DNA from: Arthrobacter sp. efr-133-R2A-120
Lineage (GTDB): Bacteria; Actinomycetota; Actinomycetes; Actinomycetales; Micrococcaceae
Reading direction: 5' to 3'
Length of the DNA stretch: 34,274 nt
Assembly: GCF_030209835.1 (NCBI RefSeq)
Contig: NZ_JARVRF010000041.1
Coordinates: 1-34,274 of the forward strand
Shown here: piece after piece, positions 14,101-22,426 of the stretch
How positions within the stretch are numbered: the first letter of the stretch is position 1
Layout of the letters: the number at the start of each line of letters is the position of its first letter
Notes under the pieces: model-generated
What the model saw: the letters and a program-made list of their open reading frames with translations, nothing else
Databases searched by the model: none
What the model was told of the DNA's origin: nothing
Position numbers and translations under genes: made by a program

Positions 14101-15110
14101 GTGGGCACATTCTCATCCAGCAACCCGGCAACGCCGTGGTCACAGACCTTGGCCGGTTCCGTGGACCTCGCTTTGGACTGCCTGTCAATGGCGCCTTGGA
14201 CCAGTATTCGGCCCGGGCCGCCAACATCCTGGCCGGCAACCTGGACAACGATCCCCTGGTGGAGATCACGGCCCTGGACTTCAGGATGAAGGCGCACTCC
14301 GACATCCTGATCGCAGTCACGGGGGCTCCGCTGACGCTCACCGTCGGCGGGCGTCCGTGCAGCCAATGGGAACCGGTTTCGGTCCGAGCGGGCGAGACGG
14401 TGGCCATCCGGGGAATCAACCGGGGCCTCCGTGCCTACCTGGCCGTCCACGGCTCCGTGGAGGCACCAACGCTGCTGGGTAGTTGTGCTCCGGACACCGT
14501 TGTGGGCTTCGGCCTGCAGCTCAAGGAAGGAACCACGCTCCTGACCCGCCGCAGCGTGGGCCCGGTTCGCCAACCGTACTTCGACCTTCCGCTCTTCCGG
14601 CTTGGTCTTGAACGGCCGAACATGGGGCAGGAGCTGATGGTCGATGTGACCGATGGTCCGGATGTCGCTGAGTTTGGTGATTCCGCCGAGCTGCTCTTCA
14701 CATCGGAATACGCCGTGAGTGGCCGGAGCAACCACATCGGCCTGAGGCTTGGCGGCGAACTTCCGGAAAGAACCTCAAATGGTGAAGTGCTATCACGCGG
14801 GGTCCCAGTGGGCGCCGTCGAGGTTCCTTCCCGGGAAGAGTTGCTGGTACTGCATCGGGGACGCGGCGTCACCGCCGGCTATCCCGTCCTCGCAGTGGTC
14901 ACCAGTAATGGCCTGGACGTCCTTGCCCAAGCCCGCCCGGGCGACAAGGTCCACTTCAGGAAAACAACAGTGGCGGAGGCAACTTCCGCCCACCGGCGCT
15001 CGCGGGCGCAGCTTGAGACCCTCCGCGAATCCGTCAACACAGTCTTCGGACTACTTGGCATTGGATGCCGACCCCAGTGGCAGGACCTCCCGGTTGCGGC
15101 ATGCAGCTAA
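14097..15110 (+). CDS. pxpC: 5-oxoprolinase subunit C (KipA family)
   Basis: The protein has 337 residues, starting at ATG 14097 in an ATGA overlap with pxpB. It is an allophanate-hydrolase-subunit-2/KipA fold: TDLGRFRGPRFGLPVNGALDQYSA, NILAGNLDNDPLVEIT, the GINRGLRAYLAVHG segment, SNHIGLRLGGELPER, and a late GRGVTAGYPVLAVVTS. With PxpB it forms the catalytic assembly that opens the 5-oxoproline ring. It is near the upper end of the usual family length, with an extra 20-30 residues at the C-terminus after KVHFRKTTVAEA. No missing motif was seen. Confidence 0.93.
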   Translation: MSGHILIQQPGNAVVTDLGRFRGPRFGLPVNGALDQYSARAANILAGNLDNDPLVEITALDFRMKAHSDILIAVTGAPLTLTVGGRPCSQWEPVSVRAGETVAIRGINRGLRAYLAVHGSVEAPTLLGSCAPDTVVGFGLQLKEGTTLLTRRSVGPVRQPYFDLPLFRLGLERPNMGQELMVDVTDGPDVAEFGDSAELLFTSEYAVSGRSNHIGLRLGGELPERTSNGEVLSRGVPVGAVEVPSREELLVLHRGRGVTAGYPVLAVVTSNGLDVLAQARPGDKVHFRKTTVAEATSAHRRSRAQLETLRESVNTVFGLLGIGCRPQWQDLPVAACS

Positions 15111-15167
15111 AAACCTGTCGTCAAAACCAATAGGCGTTGCTACGCTCAACATCAAGAAGGAAATGTC

Positions 15168-16508
15168 ATGACCGCTAACACCAACGCTGCGCAAGTGCAG
15201 CATGAACGGCTCACAGGCCGTCAAACGCGCAAGGTTGTCACCGCAGGCTGCGTTGGCATCTTCGTGGAACTTTATGACAACGGCATCTTCGCGTTTATGG
15301 CCGGAACACTTGCCTTGGTGTTCCTCGCCCCCGGCAACCCGGACAACGCCTTGTTGTTCGTCTTCGCCGGCTACGCAGTCTCGTTCTTCGTCCGGCCCCT
15401 CGGCGCAGTTGTTTGTGGCTATTTGGGCGACCGGATCGGCAGGCAAAAGCTACTGGTCTTCGTCATTCTGCTGATCAGCGTGGCCACCGCCGGTATCGGA
15501 ATCCTGCCCACGTACGCGGCTATCGGCATCGCGGCTCCCATCCTGCTCGTTCTCCTGCGGCTCCTGCAGGGCTTCTCTGTTGGTGGCGAAGCCGCCGGCG
15601 CCATGACCTTCCTCGCTGAACACGCCCCCGAGGGCAAGCGCGGCATCATCACCTCCTACGCGCAGATCGCTTCGTTCGCAGCACTGCTCACCGGCACCCT
15701 TGTAGCGTTCTCCATGTCTCCGTGGCTCACCCAGGCCGCGATCGACGGCGGTGGCTTCGGCGCCTTCGCATGGCGCATTCCTTTCCTGGTCGCCATTCCC
15801 ATGGGCGTCATCGGCTGGTACATCCGCAAGGCCATCGCGGACACGCCCAACTTCACGAAGCTCAAGGAAGAGGGCGGCCTCTCCAAGAACCCGCTCAAGG
15901 AAGCCTTCCAGTCCGCTGAGCACCGCCGGGCCATGGTTCTGGCCCTCTTCATCCCGCTCATGAACGGCTCCGGCTACTACGTCCTGTTCTCCTACATGCC
16001 CACGTTCCTCAAGGGCAAGCAGCTCAACTTCACCATCGGCGAGGCTTTGTTCATCACCGCCTGCAGCCTGGTTGTCATCTGCATCGCCATTCCTTTCATG
16101 GGCGCCCTGTCCGACCGCATCGGCCGCAAGAAGGTCATCGCCGGCTCCGCCATCGCCATGACCATCCTGGGCATCCCGTCCTACGCCCTCATCGCAACAG
16201 GAAACATGGGCCTGGCTATCTTCGGTGCCTCCATCATGGCCATCGTCTTCGCCGGCCACACGGCCGTCATCCACATCCTGATCGTTGAGTTGTTCCCCAC
16301 CCGTGTTCGGTATTCCGCGTACGGCCTCGGCTACAACATCTCCTCCGCGCTCTTCGGCGGAACTGCTCCGTTGCTGATGACCTGGCTCATCAGCAGCACC
16401 GGCAACATCTACATGCCGGCCTTCTACGCAGTCGTCACGGCGCTCGGCACGCTCGCAGCCGTGAGCACGGTCAAGGACCGGGCACACGAACCCCTGCGCG
16501 ACGCTTAG
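15168..16508 (+). CDS. MFS transporter, metabolite:H+ symporter (MHS) type
   Basis: The protein has 446 residues, starting at ATG 15168 with AAGGA 7 nt upstream. About twelve membrane helices are evident. The MFS loop motif occurs twice in matching places: GYLGDRIGRQKLL after helix 2 and GALSDRIGRKKVI after helix 8. The N-terminal VGIFVELYDNGIFAF resembles the GxxxEWYD start of MHS carriers (shikimate, citrate and proline/betaine permeases). LLQGFSVGGEAAGAMTFLAEHAP is also typical of MHS. It sits 57 bp after pxpC and most likely imports the substrate of this locus, a small carboxylate or lactam. The exact substrate cannot be read from the sequence. Confidence 0.9.
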   Translation: MTANTNAAQVQHERLTGRQTRKVVTAGCVGIFVELYDNGIFAFMAGTLALVFLAPGNPDNALLFVFAGYAVSFFVRPLGAVVCGYLGDRIGRQKLLVFVILLISVATAGIGILPTYAAIGIAAPILLVLLRLLQGFSVGGEAAGAMTFLAEHAPEGKRGIITSYAQIASFAALLTGTLVAFSMSPWLTQAAIDGGGFGAFAWRIPFLVAIPMGVIGWYIRKAIADTPNFTKLKEEGGLSKNPLKEAFQSAEHRRAMVLALFIPLMNGSGYYVLFSYMPTFLKGKQLNFTIGEALFITACSLVVICIAIPFMGALSDRIGRKKVIAGSAIAMTILGIPSYALIATGNMGLAIFGASIMAIVFAGHTAVIHILIVELFPTRVRYSAYGLGYNISSALFGGTAPLLMTWLISSTGNIYMPAFYAVVTALGTLAAVSTVKDRAHEPLRDA

Positions 16509-16565
16509 GCGCCGCTGACCTCCAGGCACAGTTCGTGCCTTCCATTTCCACTCTTTGGAGAACCG

Positions 16566-17315
16566 ATGTCTTTTTCCGACTACAACACCGCCCTCGTCAC
16601 CGGAGCGTCAACCGGTATGGGTGCCGCGATCACGGAGCGCCTGGCCAAAAGGGGCCTGACCGTTCATGCCGTGGCCCGCAACGAGGAACGCCTCAGCGAA
16701 CTGGCCGATCGTACGGGTGCTATCCCGCACGTAGTCGACCTGACCGACACGGCGGCCCTGACCGCCGTCGTGAGCGAGCTGAAGGTCGACGTCCTGGTCA
16801 ACTGCGCTGGAGTTTCCCGGCCCGGGAACCTCTTGGACTCGTCCGAGCAGGACATCGACGAGCTCATCGACGTCAACCTTCGCGGCCTGCTTCAGCTCAC
16901 GCGGCTGGTCCTGCCGGGCATGGTGGAGCGCGACCTTGGCCACATCATCAACATCAGCTCGATCGCCGGGGTCTACAACTTCTATGGGCACACGGTGTAC
17001 CACGCCACGAAGGCAGCCGTGCACCAGATCTCCCGCCAGCTCAGGAACGACACGGTCGGCAAGCGCATCCGCGTGACCGAGATCTGCCCGGGGCGTGTGG
17101 AAACCGAGATCTTCGGCCGGAACATGGGCGGCACGCCTGAAGCCATGGAAGAAGCGTGGAAGACGTACTACGAAGGCTACGAGTCGCTGACCACTGACGA
17201 CATCGTCAACGCCCTCGACTACGCCATCGAAACCCCGCGCCACGTCAATGTGGGCATGCTGGAACTCATGCCGACGTTCCAGGTCCCCGGCGGTCTCACC
17301 TTCGACAGGCGCTGA
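16566..17315 (+). CDS. Short-chain dehydrogenase/reductase
   Basis: The protein has 249 residues, starting at ATG 16566 with GGAG 5 nt upstream. It is a classical SDR: cofactor motif TGASTGMGAAI, an Arg in VARNEERL suggesting NADP(H), NCAGVS, catalytic Ser in NISSIAG, and Y-x3-K in VYHATKAA. The PG motif follows in EICPGRVETEIF. It closes the pxp operon, 57 bp after the transporter. Plain 5-oxoproline use needs no dehydrogenase, so its presence suggests the real substrate carries a hydroxyl or keto group. The ligand is unknown. Confidence 0.9.
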   Translation: MSFSDYNTALVTGASTGMGAAITERLAKRGLTVHAVARNEERLSELADRTGAIPHVVDLTDTAALTAVVSELKVDVLVNCAGVSRPGNLLDSSEQDIDELIDVNLRGLLQLTRLVLPGMVERDLGHIINISSIAGVYNFYGHTVYHATKAAVHQISRQLRNDTVGKRIRVTEICPGRVETEIFGRNMGGTPEAMEEAWKTYYEGYESLTTDDIVNALDYAIETPRHVNVGMLELMPTFQVPGGLTFDRR

Positions 17316-17396
17316 CCCCCGCCTCCCTTGAGGCGCCGCGCCCGTCCTGGGCGCCCCAAAGTTCCAGTGACATCACTCCCGTTGCTGGAAATACAA

Positions 17397-17427
17397 GCTG
17401 GCGGCCGCGAATTTCGCGGCCGCCAGC
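17397..17427. terminator. Perfect 15-bp hairpin between convergent genes
   Basis: The arms 17397-17411 and 17413-17427 (GCTGGCGGCCGCGAA and its inverse) pair perfectly around one base. The hairpin lies between the SDR gene and the leftward thioesterase gene. No T-run follows on either strand, so it may act as a two-way, factor-assisted terminator or RNA 3'-end stabiliser. Confidence 0.55.
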
Positions 17428-17483
17428 ACCCGTTTCCGGGGAAAAAGCCTTTTAGTCGGGCCTGCCTCTTTGGGCGGGCCCGC

Positions 17484-17519
17484 CGCTTAGGAAGGGCCCG
17501 ACGCTTAGGAAGGGCCCGA
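17484..17519. repeat. Exact 18-bp tandem duplication plus palindrome
   Basis: CGCTTAGGAAGGGCCCGA occurs twice back to back. The second copy runs into the 14-bp palindrome GCCCGACGTCGGGC (17514-17527), directly after the 3' end of the leftward thioesterase gene. It looks like a slippage duplication; no function is evident. Confidence 0.7.
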
Positions 17520-17529
17520 CGTCGGGCGC

Positions 17530-17964
17530 TCAGTCCTCGTGAAGGGCTTGCGTCAGGTGGTGCGTGGGGATGCGGTCGCGGTCATACGTGATTTCCGTGT
17601 AGCCGTGCGGTTCCGGCCGGCCGTCGTGCCCGAGGTTGACGAACACGATTTCCTCGATGGTCAGGATGCTGTCGCGGGTGATCATGTTGCGCACCTCCGC
17701 ACGCATGGTCAGTGACGTCCGGCCGAAACGGACCGCCGTCAGGCCCATCTCCACCAGGTCGCCCTGGACGGCCGAGCTGACGAAGTTGATTTCGGAGATG
17801 TACTTGGTGACGGCGCGGCCGTTTCCAAGTTGGAGGATTGCGTAGATTGCCGCTTCCTCGTCGATCCATTTCAGCAGGCTTCCACCGAACAGCGTGCCGT
17901 TGGCGTTGAGGTCCTCCGGACGTATCCACTTGCGGGTCCGGAACGTGATGTCAGCCTTTTCCAT
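17530..17964 (-). CDS. Acyl-CoA thioesterase, hotdog fold (YciA-like)
   Basis: The protein has 144 residues, starting at ATG 17964. It is a single hotdog domain with NANGTLFGGSLLKWIDEEAA, where the Asn/Gly-Gly and W-x-D-E residues form the active-site helix, and a second strand region INFVSSAVQGDLVEMGLTAVRFGRTSL. Such enzymes hydrolyse acyl-CoA thioesters to free acid and CoA, with broad chain-length range. The C-terminal tail DRIPTHHLTQALHED is polar. It stands alone, so no pathway can be assigned from neighbours. Confidence 0.88.
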   Translation of the reverse strand: MEKADITFRTRKWIRPEDLNANGTLFGGSLLKWIDEEAAIYAILQLGNGRAVTKYISEINFVSSAVQGDLVEMGLTAVRFGRTSLTMRAEVRNMITRDSILTIEEIVFVNLGHDGRPEPHGYTEITYDRDRIPTHHLTQALHED

Positions 17965-18122
17965 AATGCGAGATTAGCCGAGCCTGGACGCCCGCGTCTC
18001 CTGCGGCGTGCCATGCTTGGCGCGACTCCGTAACATGGATACGGTGCACCCGGTTCAGGGCACAACACGACACGCCGATTCGCGCACCACGCGGCACACC
18101 GGGAACGCGCTGGAGGAACACC

Positions 18123-18188
18123 ATGAAGATCGACAAAACCCACCGTAGCGCTGGGCTGGGCGCCCGGCCTTCCGGCTTGGACTTCTGA
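18123..18188 (+). CDS. 21-residue leader peptide ahead of the CtaG-like gene
   Basis: ATG 18123 follows an excellent ribosome site (GGAGGA, 6 nt spacing). The frame begins MKIDKTHR, ends PSGLDF, and stops at TGA 18186-18188, two bases before the ATG of the membrane protein. The membrane-protein gene has no good ribosome site of its own, so translation of this short frame may deliver ribosomes to it. The peptide is polar and contains Lys/Arg/Gly but no membrane segment. Whether the peptide itself has a role is unknown. Confidence 0.5.
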   Translation: MKIDKTHRSAGLGARPSGLDF

Positions 18189-18190
18189 CC

Positions 18191-19084
18191 ATGCCACCGT
18201 TGGACGCCGTGCTGGGCGCCTGGTCCATGAACTGGCCTGCCCTGGTCATTCTTATCGCCGCAGTCGCCCTGTATTCAAAGGGGCTGATTGCTGCCAAGCG
18301 CCGGGACATCCGCTGGCCCTTGTGGAACTCGTTTGCCTTCTTCGCCCTTGGCCTGGGTAGTTTCGCGGCACTGAGCTTCGGATTCCCGGGAACCTACAGC
18401 CACGATCTGCGGTGGGCATTCACCCTCAAAGTGACGTCCTACCTGTTTGTGGTCCCGCTCTTGATTGGCCTCGGCAAGCCGCTGACACTCGCAAGGCAGA
18501 CCCTTGGCCCCGTCGGCGCGGCGAGGGTCGAAGCGGTCCTCGGGCACCGGCTCGTTCGCATGCTCAGCAACACGCTCGTGGCGGCACTTCTGGGGCTCGC
18601 CATGTTCACAGTGTTCCTGACGCCGTTCTTCTACGTGCTTCGGACCAACCCCGCCGCCGACATGATCCTGACTTTGCTGGTGCCCGTCATGGGACTCCTC
18701 ATGACCGTACCGATCATGGAAGACGGCGCAGGACGCACCTCATCGCTCATTGTGGTCGAGTTCATCTTTGTATTTATTGAGCTGCTCGCCGACGCGGTGC
18801 CTGGGGTCCTGATGCGGCTCAGTCCGGGAATTCTTGACGGCGCCACGTCAATTTTGGGCAATCAGCCAGGTTGGTTTCCCTCACCGTTGCGTGACCAGCA
18901 ACTCGCGGGAGACTTGATGTGGTTCCTCGCGGAGATCGTGGATCTTCCCCTCATCATCCTGATGTTCGTCCGGTTCTCCCGGAGCGACAAGCACGAGGCC
19001 AAGAGCTTCGACGACTTGAGTGATGAAGAAATCGAAGCCTTGAATCGGGCACATCTGGGGCAGGGCGGACGCAGCCTGGATTGA
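18191..19084 (+). CDS. CtaG-like cytochrome c oxidase assembly membrane protein
   Basis: The protein has 297 residues with about seven hydrophobic segments (WPALVILIAAVALYS, FAFFALGLGSFAALSF, LFVVPLLIGLG, LVAALLGLAMFTVFLTPFFYVL, ILTLLVPVMGLLMTVPIM, LIVVEFIFVFIELLA, LAEIVDLPLIILMFVRF). GKPLTLARQTLGP after the third segment and DQQLAGDLMWFLAEIV before the last match the layout of Caa3-type CtaG proteins, which help insert copper into cytochrome oxidase or resemble CopD-like copper proteins. The metal His of the third helix region is not obvious, so the role in copper delivery is uncertain. The acidic tail FDDLSDEEIEALNRAH is cytoplasmic. It is probably coupled to the 21-codon frame just upstream. 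Confidence 0.75.
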   Translation: MPPLDAVLGAWSMNWPALVILIAAVALYSKGLIAAKRRDIRWPLWNSFAFFALGLGSFAALSFGFPGTYSHDLRWAFTLKVTSYLFVVPLLIGLGKPLTLARQTLGPVGAARVEAVLGHRLVRMLSNTLVAALLGLAMFTVFLTPFFYVLRTNPAADMILTLLVPVMGLLMTVPIMEDGAGRTSSLIVVEFIFVFIELLADAVPGVLMRLSPGILDGATSILGNQPGWFPSPLRDQQLAGDLMWFLAEIVDLPLIILMFVRFSRSDKHEAKSFDDLSDEEIEALNRAHLGQGGRSLD

Positions 19085-19149
19085 TGGTGCGAGCCGGCCG
19101 GGCTGACGGTGCGGGGGCGGGCGTTGCCCGGGCTGGCGCTGGCCGGTCC

Positions 19150-19653
19150 CTAGGCCATCGCCGTGTGTGAGGCGCTGTGCGAATCGATCGGCTTCGCGTA
19201 GCACTGTGAGTGGCTGACGCCGATGTACGGACCGAAGTTGGGCACTGGGGCGAAGCCGGCGCTTTCGTAGAAGCTGCGGCCGTCCGATTGGGCAGATCCC
19301 GCTTCGGCCGTGATCACGCTGAAACCGTGGGCATGTGCCTGCGCCTCCAGCGCGGCAAGGATCGAACTCGCAACTCCTGAGCCCCTCGCGTACGGGACGA
19401 CGTACAGCCGTTTGATTTCGGCGGTTTGAGCATCCAGAATCCTTAGCCCTCCGCAACCCAGAGGCTGGCCGGAGCACTTTTCGTAGGCAACGACGAAAAC
19501 GGCAGTATCAGATTCCGATGGCGCGGGTCCGGGCTCGTGGTCTGAGTTACCGAAGCGTGCGTCCAGTTCGGCTTGCTGCGCCGCGCGGAGGTCTGCACCC
19601 ACCGGATTTGCCCAGGTGACCTGCCTGATGTTGAGCCGCGGATTGGTCTGCAT
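19150..19653 (-). CDS. GNAT-family N-acetyltransferase
   Basis: The protein has 167 residues, starting at ATG 19653. It is a GCN5-related fold: strand AVFVVAYEKCSGQPLGCGGLRIL, then AEIKRLYVVPYARGSGVASSIL, the acetyl-CoA pyrophosphate loop (R/Q-x-x-G-x-G/A, here RGSGVA), then FSVITAEAGSAQSDGRSFYESAGFAPV. Members move an acetyl group from acetyl-CoA to an amine. The substrate is not deducible. The gene is monocistronic as far as can be seen and converges with the CtaG-like gene. Confidence 0.9.
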   Translation of the reverse strand: MQTNPRLNIRQVTWANPVGADLRAAQQAELDARFGNSDHEPGPAPSESDTAVFVVAYEKCSGQPLGCGGLRILDAQTAEIKRLYVVPYARGSGVASSILAALEAQAHAHGFSVITAEAGSAQSDGRSFYESAGFAPVPNFGPYIGVSHSQCYAKPIDSHSASHTAMA

Positions 19654-19773
19654 CGGAACCTCTTTCGCCGGAGGGGGTTATGCCTATCAAGCCTAGGAAG
19701 CGGGGGTTACCGCGGTGTTTCCTCTGCGTAAGCGTCCGGAGAATTACCGGGGCGTCGGAGTTGGCCGCAACCG

Positions 19774-20433
19774 TTATTCGACGGCGTCGCCGGTGGGATC
19801 CTCGACTGTCCGGTCGGCCAAGGCAAGTCCGCCTACGGGGCTTTGGTCCCAGTGCAGCAGCCGCCAGCCGATCTCCGGGTCGCCTTCGAGGACCACGATT
19901 CCGGTGTTCTGCAACTGGTGGGTGGCGGCGAACTCGCGGCCGACATCCACGGCACGGCGACCGGCCCAGCAGCGGATCGCGGCACCATGGCTGACCACGA
20001 CGGCGGTTTCGTCGCCTGCCGCTGCCACTTTGGCAATGGCAGCGTCGTAGCGGGCGAAGAACTCGTGGCCGTTGCCCGCTCCCGGCATGCGGACGTCGAG
20101 TTCACCGTCGGTCCAAGCGAAAACGGTGCTCATGTACCGATGGTGCGATTCGTGGTCGGTGAGCTTCTCCAAGGCCCCGGCCTCAATCTCCTGCAGGCCG
20201 TCCAATACAGTGGCCTCAAGCCCGAGGGCTTTTGCAAGCGGGGCCGCCGTCAGCTGGGTGCGGATCAGCGTGGATGCATAGATGGCCGTGATGTCCTCGT
20301 TGGCAAGAGACTCCGGGAGCGCAGCGGCCTGACGTTCGCCGAGTTCAGTTAGTCCCGGACCGGGAAACGCCGTGTCCAATTGCCCCAAGACGTTTCCCGG
20401 GGTTTGCCCGTGGCGGATAAGCAAGAGCCTCAT
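19774..20433 (-). CDS. Histidine phosphatase family protein
   Basis: The protein has 219 residues, starting at ATG 20433. The phosphate-accepting motif LIRHGQTPGN is at residues 5-14, with H8 the nucleophile. The second core residues are R58-type IYASTLIRTQLTA, Glu in LQEIEAGALE, and the second His in VVSHGAAIRCW. This is a phosphoglycerate-mutase-like phosphatase; substrates range from sugar phosphates to nucleotides. It lies 50 bp downstream of purB on the same strand and is probably co-transcribed with it. Confidence 0.92.
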   Translation of the reverse strand: MRLLLIRHGQTPGNVLGQLDTAFPGPGLTELGERQAAALPESLANEDITAIYASTLIRTQLTAAPLAKALGLEATVLDGLQEIEAGALEKLTDHESHHRYMSTVFAWTDGELDVRMPGAGNGHEFFARYDAAIAKVAAAGDETAVVVSHGAAIRCWAGRRAVDVGREFAATHQLQNTGIVVLEGDPEIGWRLLHWDQSPVGGLALADRTVEDPTGDAVE

Positions 20434-20483
20434 GCTGACACAATTCCTTACATCGATTCGGAAACGCCGGGTCCATGTGGCCT

Positions 20484-21926
20484 TTACTTCAGGTGGTCCA
20501 CCAACTGGTCCGCGATACCCGTGTACTTGCCCGGAGTAAGTGCCAGGAGGCGTGCCTCGGCTTCGGGAGACAAGCCAAGGCTCGAGACGAACTCCTGCAT
20601 GCGGACGGCATCGACGCGCTGGCCGCGGGTGAGATCCTTGAGTCGCTCGTACGGGTTCTCCATGCCCTCAACGCCGGCGATGGCCTCGGCGCGCATGACC
20701 ATCTGGATCGCCTCGCCCAGGACTTCCCAGTTGGTGTCGAGGTCGGCTGCCAGCACATCCTCGGCGACGTCCAGGGCCTTGAGTCCCTTGGCAACATTCG
20801 AGATCGCAAGGAGCGAGTGCCCGAACGCGACGCCGATGTTGCGTTGCGAGGAAGAGTCGGTGAGGTCTCGCTGCCAACGGGAGGTAACCAGCGTGGCCCC
20901 CAGGGTGTCCAACAGTCCGTTGGAGATCTCGAGGTTTGCCTCGGCGTTTTCGAAGCGGATCGGGTTGACCTTGTGCGGCATGGTGGAGGAGCCGGTGGCG
21001 CCGGCAACCGGGATCTGGCGGAAGTAGCCAATCGAGATGTAGCTCCAGATGTCCGTGCAGACGTTGTGCAGGATGCGGTTGAAGCGGGCTACGTCGGCAT
21101 ACAGTTCGGCCTGCCAGTCGTGGCTTTCGATCTGGGTGGTCAGCGGGTTCCACGTCAGTCCCAGGCCCTCAACGAAGGACTGGGCTACGGCCTGCCAATC
21201 GGCGCCGGGAACGGAAGCGACATGCGCTGCATAGGTGCCGGTAGCGCCGTTGATCTTGCCGAGGTACTGGGTCTTGGAAACGCGGTCCAGCTGGCGGCTC
21301 AGGCGGTGCGTGATGACTGCCAGTTCCTTGCCAAGAGTGGTGGGCGTAGCCGGCTGGCCGTGCGTGCGGGAGAGCATCGGGACGGCACGGTTCTCCTCGG
21401 CCATCTCTTCGATCTGCTTCACCAAGGCGGTGGCAGCAGGAAGCCAGACATCTTCCACGGCACCCTTGACGCCCAAGGCGTAGGAGAGGTTGTTGATGTC
21501 TTCCGACGTGCAGCCGAAGTGCACCATTGCGGTCAGGTTCTCGATACCGATCGCGGGGAGGCGGCGGCCGATGTAGTACTCAACGGCCTTGACGTCGTGG
21601 ACCGTGACGGCTTCGATTTCAGCGAGTTCCGTGACCGAAGCGGCGTCAAACTCAGTGACGATGGCGCGCAGCTTCTCCTGTTGTTCCGCGGTCAGGGGGC
21701 CGGCGCCCGGAAGCACGTTGTTGCTGGTCAGGTGGATGAGCCACTCGACCTCGACGGCCACGCGGTCGCGGTTGAGAGCGGCCTCGGACAAATAGTCGAC
21801 CAAGGGAGCGACGGCGGACTGGTACCGGCCGTCCAGCGGGCCCAAGGCGATCGGCTCCGGCGACGCGGCGAGAGCCAGGCGTCCAGAGGGCGTACGGGTA
21901 ACAGCGGCGGCGACGGTTTCAGGCAT
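20484..21926 (-). CDS. purB: Adenylosuccinate lyase
   Basis: The protein has 480 residues, starting at ATG 21926. It is a fumarase/aspartase superfamily enzyme with the three conserved regions: HFGCTSEDINNLSYAL, SRTHGQPATPTTLGKEL with its catalytic His, and the flexible signature loop GSSTMPHKVNP (Lys319), which carries the catalytic Ser. LGPLDGRYQSAVAPL near the N-terminus is typical of PurB. It releases fumarate at two steps of purine synthesis (SAICAR and adenylosuccinate). Length and motifs are intact. A core household gene, it marks the end of the accessory segment. Confidence 0.97.
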   Translation of the reverse strand: MPETVAAAVTRTPSGRLALAASPEPIALGPLDGRYQSAVAPLVDYLSEAALNRDRVAVEVEWLIHLTSNNVLPGAGPLTAEQQEKLRAIVTEFDAASVTELAEIEAVTVHDVKAVEYYIGRRLPAIGIENLTAMVHFGCTSEDINNLSYALGVKGAVEDVWLPAATALVKQIEEMAEENRAVPMLSRTHGQPATPTTLGKELAVITHRLSRQLDRVSKTQYLGKINGATGTYAAHVASVPGADWQAVAQSFVEGLGLTWNPLTTQIESHDWQAELYADVARFNRILHNVCTDIWSYISIGYFRQIPVAGATGSSTMPHKVNPIRFENAEANLEISNGLLDTLGATLVTSRWQRDLTDSSSQRNIGVAFGHSLLAISNVAKGLKALDVAEDVLAADLDTNWEVLGEAIQMVMRAEAIAGVEGMENPYERLKDLTRGQRVDAVRMQEFVSSLGLSPEAEARLLALTPGKYTGIADQLVDHLK

Positions 21927-22117
21927 GAGGCAATTCTTTCATGAACTCGGCTCGCGCCATTAAGCCGGACTTCTCTATGTGCATAACATCGCAGTTTCCC
22001 CGCCCCGGCTGTGTTTCGGGCAGTTATCCACATAGCCGATCACGGCGGTTCCGCGCCCCCGGAGCACAACGTAGCGTCGGTGCCACAACATCAATGGACA
22101 CAGAGGAGGGCAACGTC

Positions 22118-22426
22118 TTGAGCGGCATTCTTATGGCGGCCGGAGGAACGGATCTGGATTCGCCGCAATGTATTACACGAGATGCGGAGATCCAGAAGCT
22201 CGGATGGCGGATGAGCGTCTGCGCCGACCAAGCCGATGCCGTCCTTGCCAAGCTGGCGCAGTTGCAACTCGAGGAATGGGAGTCCCCGGCCGGCCGTGCC
22301 TACCGGACCACGCTGGCTTTGCAGGCCGCCGCCCTTCGAAGGGCGCGTGATGCCTTGCGCGAGGCCGCTGCAGTGACTCTCCGCCATGCCCAAAATGTGG
22401 CATCGAAACTCCAGCCTGGCTTCTGA
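22118..22426 (+). CDS. WXG100-like small helical protein
   Basis: The protein has 102 residues. The start is TTG 22118 with GAGGAGGG 7 nt upstream; ATG 22094 is possible but has no ribosome site. Two long helices flank WESPAGRAYR, a W-x-S/G turn followed by a Gly-Ala-Tyr helix start, as in ESAT-6/WXG100 proteins of type VII secretion loci. It overlaps the next gene by one base (TGATG), so the two are translationally coupled and probably act together. No ESX ATPase or other secretion gene is in the window. Confidence 0.7.
   Translation: MSGILMAAGGTDLDSPQCITRDAEIQKLGWRMSVCADQADAVLAKLAQLQLEEWESPAGRAYRTTLALQAAALRRARDALREAAAVTLRHAQNVASKLQPGF

Noticed and set aside
20475..21944. A 489-codon plus-strand frame opposite purB
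   Set aside because: It is the antisense shadow of purB, whose catalytic motifs are intact on the minus strand.
22024..22032. TTATCCACA, a consensus DnaA box, upstream of the WXG100-like gene
   Set aside because: It is a single isolated box with no AT-rich unwinding region, no cluster, and no dnaA/dnaN nearby, so there is no support for an origin.
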